DNA of 64,000 nt from Parus major (GCF_001522545.3 NC_031770.1:5855321-5919320), one strand, 5' to 3'; shown: positions 21,101 to 35,060, numbered from the stretch's first letter. A program made the numbers and translations. Notes: generated from the letters alone by a model not told the origin.

Positions 21101-23617
21101 GGTCAGCAGTGACAACAGCACAGCAGCTCTGGTCTCTCAGGACAGCAACGCTGTGAGTGCCTGGGAGCTCTTTGGGCTCAAGAGGAGCTCAAGAGGAGAA
21201 AACCAGAAAGGTTTTCTGTGACTTTGATGGAGATCTGAGCTTACACGGCCTCACAGATTTGTTCATGCATTCGCTCTCCCATCCAGAACTGAGTCGTGCC
21301 TCAGGTCCTTCCACCAACAGCATCTTACTGAAGTCCAGTTTTGCTGTCAGGTTAAACTGAAATGCTGACAGTGACTGGGGTGATATGTGGTCCCTTCTAC
21401 ACCTGCTCTGCTGCAGAGGGAAGAGTAGGTAGCTGGATAACAAATCCTAAACCAAGACTTGGTGTGGCAGGAATACCCCAACAATGGTCTCAAAGCACTT
21501 TGACATAACTGGAGAGGACAGAATGAGTGAGCACCTTGTAATCTGTGGTGTTCATTATGAGCAAACAAGAAAAGAATTACCCTTCTTCTGAAGTGTTCCC
21601 TTCACTCTTCCATATCCTGATTTCCCCCGCTGCAAACAGAGGGGGGGGAAAATGCAAAAATGAAAGAAACTAAATAATTTTGTAAAAATGAAATCCCACC
21701 CCCTCAGCAGTGCTTTGCTACCTGCAGATCAAACCTGCTCCAAAGGCAGCAGGAGTCAGGAGAGGTGCAGCAAAGCCCCTCTCTCCTCAGGAGCCAAGGA
21801 TCGCTCTATCACCAAAAGATTCCCAATATCCTCAAATGTCACTAAATGGGGAAAAGTAACTTTGCTGGAAATCACAATCAATGGGGCCTCAGATGTAAAT
21901 CCTTTCTAGAATCTTTATAATCTTTAACTGCTTTAGTTCCAACAGCTCTTCCCATATAATGAGCCGTCAGCCAAAATGTAAATATAAATGCAAAATATTC
22001 CCAAAGCAAACATGTTATTGGCTTTTAAAACAAGTCCATTTAAATAATGTGAAAACTTATTAAAGAAACAGAATCTATTCTGCTTTATGTTTAAAGATGA
22101 ATTAATGCAAATATCACAGGTTTATCCTGCATTACTCCCTCGGGAGGAGTCACTGGGGAAGCAATTTGTTTCTTGTTAGCTAAGGCAGGAGCTTTGAAGT
22201 TACCGAGTTGTCTGTCTCTGCAAGTAGCCCATTTAATCTTGAGGAAAAGTGTCAAATCTAAGTTGGAGTCAGCTGTGTGCATTGTTTAGAGCTCTGGCTA
22301 GAGGAGGTTTGCAGCACACCACCAACCAGCAGTATGAGGGGCAGTGGAAGTGGCACAAGGAATTTCTGGAAGATATTTTCTATTGGCAATTACCAATGGA
22401 CACGGAGCCCTGTACAGTGAGTGTAGGAGAGCCTCTATTTTCCTTTAATTCTTGTTTTTCATCACAACTGGCTTCTAGTCTAAGGGCTCTCATCATTTGC
22501 TTTTTGGTGGTATCAGGTGAGAGTGATTTCTGTGATTTCTAGTTGCTAGGAAAGCCACCAGGAGGTTTGTTTCCCCAGACAGTCCTCAGTTTTAGGGATG
22601 TTCACACACTTCTGCTCCTTTGACTGTCCTCATGAAATTGTCTCTGGAGCCGTGCTGTGACTGGATTAGGTAAATTAGCTAGAATTAATTTCTTTTAAAT
22701 TCAGCCTGGAATATTGTGCTCTGCTCGTTTATACAACTGTGTGGGCAATGGGTTGTGACGGGTTATGTGATGGAAGCACACACCTCTGTCAGGCCTCTTT
22801 CCCTGCACAGAAAAAATTTAAAAGCTGCTGTCTGAAACTCCAGGGCCATCGAGTTCATGGCAGACTCCACCTTCATCCCACAGCTGTTTTTCAGAATTCA
22901 GTTTTTTTGCTCTTTAATTACAAATCAGAGCCTCAGCTATCCATCAGCACAGCTCCAGTGAGCTGGTACACCTCAGCTCCCATGTCAGCTTTTAGCCTGA
23001 AGGTTCTTGCCTTGGGTTATCAGCTGCAAAGAAAATCCCTGCGATGTTAACAGCTATTTAGGGAGGTCAGTATGCATCTGAAGACAGCTCAAAACAATAG
23101 CCAGTGGGGGAATATTAACTGTTTACTACAACTGGATTGGCACTGAAATCTACTGATGCAAAATTCATAGCAAACATGAATTAATTTGCTCCTGATCACT
23201 CTTACAAAAACTCTGGCTTCTCCCCGCTTCCCCTAATGACTTCTACTCAGCAGCTGTGGCTTTGCAAAGCAAACTGCAGTAGCAAAGTAGACATTAACAT
23301 TCCACTACAGCACTAAAATCTGTGAATGGAATTGCCTTTGAATTGCTTACAGTGGTTGCCAGCTTACACTGAATCAAGCCTGTCATGTTTTTATGGACTA
23401 TACTTAATCTTTGAGCATCTTTCATCTCCCTATCACCTGTTTGTGAGGGAAGTATTAGCCCTGTTTCACAGATGAAGAAATGACTCACAGGACACCTGAG
23501 AGGGGCCTGGAAATTGCTCTGCTCTGTAGCACAGTTTTACTCACAAGAAGGCCCCATCTCACCCTTTTGTGTTAGTTGGGTCAGCTGCAAGATCTCAGAT
23601 TGGCTTTCCTGATATGC
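15141..23617. other. Gene-free DNA downstream of BTBD3
   Basis: No recognisable gene. The longest opening is 182 codons at 15700-16248 (plus) with no family motif. Composition alternates between AT-rich stretches and GC-richer patches (about 16380-16750, 17680-18260, 20990-21180). A G8 run lies near 21641-21648. An AT-rich patch at about 21900-22115 includes an ATGCAAAT octamer (22105-22112) next to TAAT and resembles conserved regulatory DNA. The inverted repeats at 21052-21127 are listed separately. Confidence 0.6.
21052..21127. repeat. Structured patch: inverted repeat plus CTG/CAG-rich arms
   Basis: GGTGTCAC (21052-21059) and GTGACACC (21071-21078) form a perfect 8-bp stem with an 11-base loop. 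A GCTGCTGCTGCTGC run follows at about 21081-21094, and CAGCAG-type complements lie at about 21104-21127, so a second stem is possible immediately after. It stands in a locally GC- and CpG-rich island. No RNA family was recognised. Confidence 0.4.
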
Positions 23618-24180
23618 CACAGAATCACAGAACCACAGAACGCTTTGGGCTGGAAGGGATCATCCAGTTCAAATCCCCCAAAGGTGGGCAGGGACACTTT
23701 CCCCTATCCCAGGTTGCTCAGAGCTCCATCCAGCCTGGCCTTGAACACTTCCAGGGATGGGGCAGCCACAGCTTCTCTGGGCAACCTGTGCCAGGGCCTC
23801 ACCACTGTAACAGGGGAGAATTTCCTCCTAATATCTAATCTAAACCTACTTTTCATTGGTTTGAAGCCATTCCCCCTTGTCCTGTCACTCCATGCTCTAG
23901 TGAATAATCCATCTCCATCCTGTAGGCTCCCTACAGGTAATGGAAAGCCACAGTTAGGTCACCCCTGAGCCTTCTCTGGGCTGAACAATCCCAAATCTCT
24001 CAGCCTTTCCTCAAGCAAAGCTGCTCCATCCCTCTGATCAATTTGGTGGCTTCCTCTGGCCTCACTCCAACAGCTCCATGTCCTTCCTGTGCTGGACCCC
24101 AGATGTGGACACAGCACTGCAGGTGGGGTCACACTTGAGTGGGGCAGAGGCGCAGAATCCCCCCTCCCCTGCTGCCCCCA
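23618..24180 (-). mobile_element. CR1 LINE 3' fragment
   Basis: Read on the minus strand this is the 3' end of a CR1 non-LTR retrotransposon. Three tandem octamer units (CACAGAAT, CACAGAAC, CACAGAAC on plus, 23618-23641) form the characteristic ATTCTRTG-like tail. Then come the usual segments: the CATCCAGTTCAAATCCCC block, the CCAGGGATGGGGCAGCCACAG block, CAACCTGTGCCAGGGCCTCACCAC and CCCCTTGTCCTGTCACTCCATG. The 5' boundary is blurred; homology is clear to about 24150. 5'-truncated and without an intact reverse transcriptase frame. ORFs antisense to it are not genes. Confidence 0.9.
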
Positions 24181-27100
24181 GAATTCAGCTCTTGTTCCCA
24201 CTGGGGCTGAGGCAGCGAGTGGGATGTGCAGTGTTTCTCCTGGTTTGTACCAGCACCTCTGCAGGAGAGGGGAGTGGGGCTGTCCCTGCTCCTCCTCCAA
24301 AGGGTGAGCAGAGGTCTGCAAGTTGCAGCTGTAGCTAAGTAAATGCTCTGTAAAGTAATTTTATGTAATGGCCTGGAATTTATATCTTTGCTTATGAAAC
24401 AGGAGCTGGTGGCTCTTTTAATAACCAGCATGCAGTGTAAATGCTACACTGAGCTGAATTCTTTCCTCAGTCTGTGCGTGCTGGTGAAGTCAAGGAGAAC
24501 TGGGCTGGTATCCAAGGACAGAAGCTGGTTGCTTGTCTACTTAGGATACATCGAAAGCATTAGTAATGAGATGTGAGAAGAATAAATAAGCCTGTTTACC
24601 ACCATGGAACAGAGCTGCCTTACAGAGGGTGAGCTGCAAAATGACTAGTTCAGGGCTGCAGCCAATAGTCCCTCCCAAAACTGCAGGCTCTCCTGTCATC
24701 TCTTCCCTCATCAACCCAGGAAGTGCCCTGGGAAAAAGCCCCAGGAAATGCCTTGAAGGGACAACTCTGTAAGAAAGTCTAGTCCAATGTACTCTGCTGG
24801 AAAGATCCCTTTTGTCTGAGGATCCAAAGGTATGAATGGTGATACTTTTCCAGGGAATTTCAGGGGTTCCATGCTCGTGTGCAGGACAGGAGCAGAAGGA
24901 AGACATTTCCAGGCTAATTGTGATCAGTCATTGCAGAGGAGGAGCACCTGCAAACAGATTAGGGTAGGATGCACAATATCACACAGAACCTCATGCTCCA
25001 GGAATCAGATGTGAAGCAAGTAACAGGTCTAGTTCAGGGCTGAGGATTGTCAGCAAGGCCTTGGAACGTGGAATTTAATACAAACTGTCACAAGAAAGGG
25101 AAAGCTAACTCAGGTTTAGATATTGGTGCAGCATGAATTTTGTAGCTGCAGTTTTACCCTTTAATAGTTGGAGAGCTGTTATATAAATAGTTTAACAAGG
25201 CACTGTGCAGACAGGGTGGGAAAAGAGTTTATTTCTGTAGTCTAAAAGCAATCCCTTAAAAAGTGGGATAATGGGAAGAGAAGGGAAGGAAAGAGCACGA
25301 TCTGGGGCCACAGATGGGTGGAAGGCCTTGTCAGCCAAAGCAGCTCTTCCCTAAGTGAGGATTTCTCAGCAGAATTAAAAATACTCCAGGTCCAAGATCT
25401 TAATAAGGGGTTTCTAAAGAAGATATGTGGGAAATGGAGCACAACAAAGCAGGCAGATCCTGCTGGCCCAAGTGGCTGCAAGCCAGGAGCAGGGGGAGTG
25501 TGGATCTGCACTTGTGCTAGAGAATTACAAATAAAGGAACAATTGGGAAAGGCAAGGTGTAATTCATGAAGCAGCCAGAATTTGTTTAATGTTTCTCAGG
25601 ATTTGAAGCTAATCACAAGCTAAGTTTATCCTTCTGATTCCTCCTCCCATCCCACATCTCCAGGGTCCTCTAATTTATTGCCTTCCGTGTTCCTGCGCTT
25701 TTCCTGAGCGTGATGTACAGGGATGGATCAGTCTCATATCTCAGTGGCTGCAGAAGCCTGACAGTGTTTTCACATTGCCTCTCCCCCCAATAAATCAAAG
25801 CATTCAGAACTGAGGGCTGAGTTTCCAATAGAAGTCCTGTGGTAGGGGAGGATGGCTGCTTCTGCATTTTTACAGCTGCGAATCCCCTGGCTGGCATTCC
25901 TGCTGACTGGAGTGCCTTGCAGCAGTTATATAATTGCAAGTCAAAATTTCCCTGGTTTGCCAAATTGCTGAACCAGAAGGGTTTGCTTACTAGAGGACTG
26001 GAGGCAAGGAACTGGAAAGGAGACAGAGGCAAGAGGCTGCATAAACTGTTGGGCTGTGATCAGCATTTTGATCATTTTAGGAATTTGTCAAAGAGGAGGG
26101 GGGAACGCTGTGTGGTGAGAGATGGGTGAATAATTAACCACATATAATTTAGTCAATGAATTTTGCTGATAGAGGATTATTTACAAATGGTTTCCTGTGA
26201 GTGTCAAATGTTATTCAACAGCTCTTTTCAGTGAATAATTTTTGAGTTCTAGCTGTAACCCAGGGAGTTCATTGAGGTACTTGACTGAGAAATAAGTGAG
26301 AGTACTAGCACACCAAAAACTAATCACTTAAATGGTGCTTGTATAGGCTCATTGAATTCTTAAGGTGTAAAGGAAAGTTTGTTTGATTTGAACTTTCATC
26401 ACTGCCTAGTCTTTGAAGAAGTCACTTTAAATTTTGTAAACCACGAAATCTGAGGCATTTGGAATGAATTATCCAGTCCTGAGGATCTCAACACCCATCT
26501 GTCTCTACATGATTATCGTTAGGAAACACTCATCTGCAAATCTCAAACAAACAACTAAGTCTATTTCTTTGACTTATTACTAGTTAATTACTAGTTACTC
26601 CCCTTCTTCCTTCTCATCCCCTCATAAAACTGCTGTGCTCTTTCCACATTGCATTAGAGATTACAGAAATAGGGCAGTTTCCTGTGAAATATTTGCCATA
26701 GAGCCTAAGCATCATTCTAAAATTCAAACAGCTCAGTAATGATCCGTGGTATTAATTTCCAAAGCTCTGAGGTAAATGCTGATATTTAACCTCCACCCCT
26801 TGTATAACTGTGGGCAGATCAATGACTTGATCAATTACAAAGCTGCATCCCCAAAACTGCAGCAGCAGCTGGGAGAACGCTCCAAGGGCCTACAGAATCC
26901 AGTGTCACAACAAGCTGCAGAATACAGTAAACTGCAGATGCTGTTGATGAAGTAAAACTGCAACTCAGAAAAAAAAAAAAAAAACAAAACAAAAACCAAC
27001 TAAGAGTCCACATCTTTTAGTTGAAATACTTTAATGGATAAGATGTGGATTTTTAAGCACCAGCTCCTGTGGTGACAGAACAGTTGCCTTTTTTACCTGT

Positions 27101-30100
27101 TCAATTTCAGTGGGTATCCACAAGAAAACTCAGAACAGCCCAAAGGAACTCAAGCCAGGGCCAAAAAAATTGTCCCGAATTCCTGACTAGGGAAATAGCA
27201 CATCATTTGTGAAGGCAGTAGTTTCAAATAAAATAGAACTTTATATTCTAATTCTGTATTGCCACGTAGTTTTATCCTGCAGAGTCACACTCCAAGCAGC
27301 ACAACTGTCCTTTCAGAGAGACATGTGCTGTGCTCAGCTTCCCTGCATGTGTTTGCAGCTCACAAGCAGATTGCTAATGTGGGGTTTTTTGTTTGTTTCA
27401 GTGCTTTCTCTTAGGAGGCGATGCTCCTGACAGCTTGATTACTTGGATTCTGAGGTGAAAATGCCCAACCAAAGAGATCAGTTGAGAGAGGAAAAAGCAG
27501 CACATTAAAATAAGAAAACCAGGATTTTTGTGAAGGACACAATTGTGTGTTTGCGTGTTGCTGAAACCCAAAGGTACTTCTAATAACCCTTTAAAACCTC
27601 ATCTTTTTGTAATAATCTTCATAATCCTCACCTAGGATTGCCAGGGAGTAATTTGTGACTGCAGTCTGACAGGGCTGCTTGACAGAACATCAAAGGTTTG
27701 TGCCACTGAAGTTTTATGCAGCCATTGCTAAATCCTTCATGCTTGAAACAATGATGAAAAATGATTGTCAGCTATGAAACCAAAATTACATCAATCTGCT
27801 TCAGGGCTGTGGGGCGTTTTTTTTTTCTTCATTTGAAAACATGACCCAGCCCAGCACAGTTCACTTACCAACCTCAAGTGTTCTGTCATTGAAAAAGAAT
27901 AGAACTGAGTCAGGAGGGGTGAATTTATTTCATGCTTCACAAATGTATGTGGGGGGGTGAGAAGGAGAAGATGCTGAAAATAAAATCAAGCAGGTCAGTG
28001 CCCAAATACCTCGTTCTGATTGTCTTTATATAACACATGTAACAGACAGTGTAGTTGCCCTTTGAATTTCCAAGGGGAATATCCAATGCAGAGTAGCTCA
28101 AATGGAAACTAAATATGACTGGAGGCTCTAGTTTCCCAGTGATATCACTGCAGGTAGTTTTTCTGGCTGTAAATCAAGTGATCCTTAAAGCTGAATGCTG
28201 AGAAGCAGAAGTTTGGGAGTGATTTGGCTTGTCACCTCTATCAAAATCTGGCCTTAATGAGGATCTTGTTAGCTACTTCTCCACCTGCTTTGCCCTGTGC
28301 AGAGGCCTCTGTGAGACACCAAAACCAGGGGACCAAGCTGAGAGCAAGAGGAAATGAGAGGTTTAAAAGCATCAGCATCGACTCTGTTGGGAATGCACAG
28401 GTGGGAGAGGCTGCTGCAGGAGTGCCTGCCCTCCACCTGTGCCCCTGCCTGCCCATGGCACCAGGGGCTGCACTGCTGGGGCTGCTGCATGACTCCTGTG
28501 GCTGACCCTGTCTGCCTGGCAGGGCTGGAGCACACTCTGCTGCTGCTGCTGTGCAGAAAAGCTGAATCACTCAGCACCCTGCTGCTCTGTGAGGCTGCTC
28601 ACAGAGGAAAAAATATACTCCTTTCACCAGTCATGGTGAGGGGACTTTGTCTGGACAAAGTCCATTCTGCATTGCAGCTAATTGTTTAGGGTTGTTTTTG
28701 GAGGAAAACAGGAGTGACACAGCCTGGCTGCTCCTGTTCTCAGTCACGAGGGAGAGATCCCATCAGTCTGGTCCCTCTGCAAGGGCTCCATCCTTTCCCA
28801 GGCTCTTGATTCCCTGACTGATCAGCCAGAAGCTGCTGGGAGTCAGATTCTCCCCTCCAAAGCTCTGTTTTCTTCTCACTGGTGAGTATTTGCTGATCTT
28901 CTCAGCCACTTGCTTTGCAAAGTTGCGTTCTAATATCCTGATTATAATTTGAAGCTGATTAACAAACGTGCACAGAGTCAGCCTTGAACATATGGGAACT
29001 TTTCTGGGATTGTTAGTTCTGAAGAGATGCTGCTCAGTGATTAGTCACAAAGACTGAGATATAAATTGATACTTCTCTCTGCCTCTGCTCTTGCTGCTTA
29101 TTCTCTGTACCACCTCCGACAGAGGAGCTGGAGGTCAGAGAAAAAAAATAAATGCAGTCCAGCAAAAAAAAAAATAAAAAATTATAAAGATAAACATTGA
29201 AATGTGATGCACTTGCAAGTGTGCTGCATGGCATGAAGTGCTACATGTTGATGAGCTGTGTCACCTCACTTGTCTGCAATGCTTCTCATTCTTCTTCCAC
29301 TGCTTCACTGTGGAGCCAATCACAACGATGACACTAAGCCTTTTCATCCTGAAAATCCAAATGCTTGATTTGGCCAAGGCTTTTTCCTCTCTTTGGCTAG
29401 AGATGGAAGTGCTGTGCCAGAGCCTTGTAGTTCTTTGAGAAAGAGAATCAAAAGAATCATTTCAAGCAGTTAGATAGGTGGGTATTTGTCCTGTCAGTAT
29501 TAACTTACCTGCTCCCCACCCTACCAAAACATTCTCTACATGGTCAGATGAGCACTTTGCTGAGTGGGATCTGGGCCTAGGAATCCCTGTGTGTCCTGCT
29601 CCTTCAGGAACTCTGCCTTTTGGATGTCAGGCAGGAGAAAGCCCCTTGCTCTTGCAGCTGAGCCTCTTTGGAAGGCAGTCCCCAGGCAGAGGGGGAGCGT
29701 GTGTGGCACGGGGAGAGGGGGAGAGCCCAGCAGCTGGTACTGTTGTACTTGTGCATCTGCATTGTAAGGTTTGACACAATTAAATTGTTCCACAAGGTAG
29801 CTCTAATGAAGTTATAAAAAGTCTCTTCAGCTTTCCAGCTGGTGGGTAGCAGAATGTGAGATGAAACTGATGGTCAAATGTACACTTTAATCAGTCATGA
29901 AACATTTTATTTAATTAACTTCACTTTGCTTGAGAGACAGTTTAAAGTTTTGATCAAAACACTCTAATTTTGGAACTTCTTTTGGCCTAGTTTCTCAATC
30001 TAATTACTCATAAGCTTCACATTTGACCTTTCAAGCCAGAACGTGGCTGGTCCTTATGGCCTAAACCTAATTAGACAAATGAACTAATAAAATCATCCCT

Positions 30101-33100
30101 TCTATAGTGATACTCCTTTACCTCCATAGCTTTCCTTGGAAAACATCACCTTTAACTAAGAGGGGTCTAGTTATAAACTGATTTTTAATTCTCAGAGGAT
30201 TTTTTTCTTTAGTAATCCCTTATTGATGATGTGACTCAGACTTTTTTTATTTTTTTCATCTTCCTTAAGAAAGGTTTATTTTTAGAGATGTCCTACTTCT
30301 GTGTCATCAAGGATGGGCCTTTGGACAGCACAGCCTGCCTGAATTTACTCTTAGTGAGAAGTAGGGGTTCCCTATTAGCACCATCTCGTGCATGTTGAAT
30401 GTGTGCCCAAAACGAGGTGCCATGTTTCAGTGAATAACAGGAGTGTGACATTAAAAACTCACATGGATTTATCCTTCACCAATTTTTTTTTCTTCCTTGC
30501 TAATGTGTTTTATTTATGGAAAGAACGACATTTAAAAAATGCTCAAATTTACACAGAAAATCAAAGCTATTTTTAGGGAGTCTTTTTCAGTTTCTTTTCA
30601 GCAGTATCATCAAAGAAGTACTCCATTTTCTGCCCTAACAAAAGCACAAAAGCAGAATAACATAATAGAGTGTGTGCATGATGCAATATCTGTTAACCAT
30701 TCATAGTCATCAGGATGATCAGATACTTTTCCATTTTTAAGAGTGTATTTTCTCTGTTACTTTCACAGGAAGAAACTTCCAGCTCTCAGGTCTTCTCAAA
30801 CCTCTGGAGAGGACACCATGCCTGAAATGATTGTGAAGAACACCTCAAACAAACAAAAAACCAAGGTAATCTGTCTTCATCAGATCTTGTCCAGAATGCA
30901 TTGGTAAGTCCTTACATGAAACAAGTATTCTTTCCTTTCCATTACACTTCTTTTTAATATTAGTTATTGTAACTAAATGTTGTTTCTTCTATAAAATCAA
31001 GTTCTCCTTCAAGAGTAGCTGAGTCTTTGGTCACAATTGCAGCTTTGAGTTCCATTTACAGTTTCTCCCTCCAGGTTTTTCTAAACACCAAAATTACCTT
31101 TCTTTTAAAAAAGAAAATCTAGTCCTTTAAAACAGATCTTTTCATTTTCAGAAATCCATGTTGGACACTTTCTGTCCTGTCTTTTCAAATAGAATCCCAT
31201 TCAGTAAAGTACTTAGTTTGGAAATTGTCACAGGAATAAAAAGCTTTGAGAAGCTGTGGTAGTTTGTGTTAGAAACTGGTTGCTATACTTAGAAAACCAA
31301 ACAAAAACAAATTATCAAAGACAGAGTTTTCTTGGAGACCTCATCATCTAAGCTGCAAAACTGAGGCAGGCAGAAGAAATTTTGCCCCATCACTGTGGCA
31401 TCAAATTCAAGGTTAATGTTTTGCAGAGGAACTACAGTAACAAGAAAAACTATCTCAAAGCAAGGAAATTAGGCAGCAAAGGACACAGAAAGACCTGAAG
31501 CTCCATATCCTATAGACATAAGGATTTTATAATGTAGCATCTTCTCTTTTAGCCAGGCCCATTCCAGCCAGGTCAGGAGATGGATTACAGCAGGGCAATT
31601 TATAGAAAAAATGTGTCAGCCCAGAGTTCCTGGTCCTTATTTTTCAGCTCCTGCTTTCTGCTGTTCCCCTGTGCTGTTGAATACAAATATGTGTGAGCCC
31701 CTCCAGGTGCTCTGGTTTGCAGTACACCACATACATTACACTGTTTTTGGAAGCCAGCTAAACTGCTGACCTGTTTGTAGCATAAAATCCTGGGGCTGAA
31801 AAGGGTGTCTCTTTCAGTCACCTCTAAACTATTTCCCCTTCATTTTATTGGGTTCCTTCTAGTCAACACAGTAGTGGATGACTAGACAGCCTGAAGTGAC
31901 CATCTCAAAGTTTTCATATTTGCTCCCTTTTCCAAGCCATATTAAGAAGTCTATTCTCACTTATTAATTTCTCTCTTTAAATTTTTGTGTCTCCTCACAC
32001 TTCAGTAACTGATTGAAATTTTATTGAGAGTCAGGGAGGGAAGAAAACAAAACTAATTTAATCATAGCAGGGGGAAGCAAGTTCATTTTCTCAACCCAGA
32101 GAAGTGTCTTTGAGCTCACCCCTGGTGGGAAGTCCGTGGGTTTTAGCACTGCAGGTGAGGGATTCTGGGCCAGACTGCTTTCATCTCTCTGACAAAGGTA
32201 GTTAAGTGTTTGACAGTTTTGTCTAAACTGCCAGGTTTTCCCAGAAATAGTGTTCCAGCTTTTCATGAGCCTGGAGACATTTTTGTCATTTTAGCCTTGT
32301 TTAGCTTATTACACCCTGCCAGCCATGTCCAGACAAAGTGCAGCGGAGGCTGCTGCCTCTGTTACAAACCCACATCTTCTCCATCAACAAACCTTCAGTA
32401 ACATGACCATTAGAAAAGCCCTAACATTTGAGCTGCCATTGATGATAGGCACCTTCCAATTTGTGGTTGCTAGCCTGCAAAAATGATCTACAAATGGCAG
32501 GTTGCAGGATGTAATTTCGTATCCTGCAGGATGGTGTTGGAGTCCTCCTGCTTCGTTTCAATGTGAAGGTCATTCCTCCAAATCTGAAATTACACTTGCT
32601 CCAAGTGGCATGGGGAACTGTACCACAAGCTTAATTTAGAATAAAAACACAGGATAATAATGTTTTGTGTCAATTTGTTCTCTGTGATTTAACCAAAATG
32701 TTAATTTCTCACTGGCCCTTAAGAGAACAGCATATTTGAGACTATATTTCTCTGTTCTTCAAATTGGTGGACAGTCCTCAAATGATCCTTTGGTTTTACT
32801 AGGAAATATTCTCTCATTTCCTCCATTGCTTTTTTTAGAGCAGCAAAATTCTTGCCAATCACTTTCTACAGCTTTGGTTTTCACCAAGCTTTCCTGAGAC
32901 TGTAAATGCTCAATATTACAAACCCATGCTTCCTTGTATTGATGAATCTGGCACTTGGAAAGCCTGAGTTGTAATGATTAATTATCTGATTAAACCAAGA
33001 AAAAGAGCTGCCTTGAGGGTTTGAAAGATGTGCCCTTCAGAAGATTTAATTTCATGATCTCCCTAATCAGTGTTTTGTAATTTCAGTGTACATCCTATGC

Positions 33101-34787
33101 ACATCTCTTAAATCGGGGCAGATTGCATGTTGGTTTATAGTGTTATCACAAATTAGCAGTACAGTATCAGTTTCTCTGATGCAGGGAACCCTGAACAGGA
33201 ATCGTTTGCATTTCTGTGTGAGCATCCTGGAGACAAACAGAATGAAATGAATAGCCTTTTAATTTAATTGGCTTCCAAGGCGAGCCTGAGAATAGAAAGC
33301 ACAATGCATTGCACAGTTACTGTAGAAACGGTGGAGGTCAAAAGCTCAGTGTGCAGGCCCTACATCAGTCACCACTGCTCCTGTGCAGTAATTTTTTTAA
33401 TTCTTGCTGCATCTCCATCAGACCCCAGGAAGCCAGTTAATTCAGCCTTAGTATTCCAAGTGGAAGTGCTGGGTCATTTGTCACCGGTCGGATCATGCTA
33501 TGGAATTTGTTTAAAAAAAGCTGCCAGAATGAAAAACTACATTGTATCAGTGCTCTTATATATCAGCCACGAGAATTAGATCAGGACTAAAAGGAAGAAA
33601 AAGGAGAGGAAAAATCTTTCTTTCTCATAGAAGAATAAAAAAGTCAGGACAAGGAAAGAAAGAGTGGTACAAAATGGATAATAGTCTGGCAAGAAACCCT
33701 TTTTCAAAATAATCTTTCTATAACAGACAGTTAAGATTTATGTGTTATTTAGTGGAGCCAGCCATGCTGAATGCAGTGAAAGCAAAAAGGGAGATAATAT
33801 CATGCTAATATTCAAAAATCCTGCACTCTTGACTGTAGAAATAATTAGCTATAGCTCTTGTAAAATTTGAGCTGGCCTAGGAGCTCATCAATGAACACAG
33901 AAACCCATCCACACAGTGCTAAATGTAGAAAAGGGATTTCTTTACTATTTTTGGACTGGCTAGTGCAAGATCTGTGCTGCCACTTCAGCTTGAATTCATT
34001 CATCTGTCTGCAGAAAAGTTCAGAACTCCTCCTCTGTGTCTGATCCCATATGCTTGTGCCAGCACAGAAACCTGACACAAAGCACTTCCATATGTAGCAG
34101 CCTCAGCTGCACCAGGGGGATCACATTAACCTCCCATTTCATTTTCAGATTGTTGATTTTTAAAAGCACAAAGGTTCCTTTGAGGAGGTTATGAGTGAAC
34201 AGTTGTTGGCATTTTTATTATTTCCTATTACAACTCTAAATTATTTGGTGGAGCTGTATTTTTATCTGCTGAAGGAGAAGGTGGTGCTTTCCAATTAAAA
34301 ATATCCTAGTGGTCAGTGTTCTTTCCACTCTTTAGGGGTTTTAAACAGTTTTTATAAGTTTAGCAAATTAGCATATTTGACAAAAATCACCAATTAGAGA
34401 CATAAGAGGTGAGGTAGTTTCCCCCTCTCTAAATCTTCCTCTCTTAGATGGAAACTGAACTTGTTGATGAAACTTGTTGAGAGCTGTTTTTGGCCTTGGT
34501 TCCCAGAAAGAACTGATACAGGATTAGGGCTTTGAAATGTGTTTTGTCTTTCTGCCTGTCAGGGCAGGGAAAAGTACTGGGAAAACCAGCTACAAATGCA
34601 ATAATAGGCTACAGAGCTTCACATGTGTAAAGAATACAGAGAATATATAAAGGAAAAAAGACAAGAATCACCTGGTATCACGTCATGGGGAGCTGGTCCT
34701 GATCAAACAGGGAATTGCAGGTTTTGGGAGGGTTTGACAGCCAATACACCCAGACAAATTGGATGTATCCTGCACACACAGCCTACA
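24181..34787. other. Gene-free DNA between two CR1 copies
   Basis: No gene supported; ORFs are at most about 120 codons, overlap across frames and lack motifs. Contents include an A16 tract at 26969-26984 followed by CAAAA units, a GC-richer patch at 28400-28560, an A-rich tract at 29164-29185, and an AT-rich, ATTA-site-rich block at about 32960-33400. The first bases after 24180 may still be diverged CR1. Confidence 0.55.
32960..33400. promoter_or_regulatory. Possible conserved noncoding element
   Basis: Dense homeodomain-type cores (GATTAATTATCTGATTAAACC near 32978, CTAATC, AATTAG, TTTAATTTAATTGG) with few homopolymers, no repeat and no ORF. The sequence style resembles developmental enhancers in gene deserts. 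This is inference from composition; an alignment across birds and mammals would decide. Confidence 0.2.
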
Positions 34788-35060
34788 CAGGATCATAGAA
34801 GGTTTGGGGGTTGGAAAGGACATTAAAAATCATCTAATTCAAATCCCCTGCCATGGGCAGAGATCTCTTCCAGTAGCCCAGGCTGCTCAGAGCTCCATTG
34901 AACCTGATCCAGCCACAATTTCTCTGGGCCAACCTGTGCCAGTGCCTCACCACCCTCAGAGTAAATAAGTTTTTTCTAATATCCAATCTAAACCTCCTGC
35001 CTGTCAGTTTTAAGCCCTCCCCCCTTGTCCTGTCACTACATGCCCTTGTGCATTGTCCAT
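34788..35060 (-). mobile_element. CR1 LINE 3' fragment
   Basis: Minus-strand CR1 3' end, starting at GATCATAGAA and running through AATCATCTAATTCAAATCCC, the CCATGGGCAGAGA block, GGCCAACCTGTGCCAGTGCC and CCCCTTGTCCTGTCACTACATG. It carries small deletions relative to the copy at 23618 (the GGGATGGGGCAG segment is missing before CCACAATTTCTCTGGG) and only one degenerate tail unit. Confidence 0.88.

Noticed and set aside
23569..23968. Plus-strand ORFs of 89 and 130 codons
   Set aside because: They run antisense through the CR1 fragment and read its noncoding 3' end.
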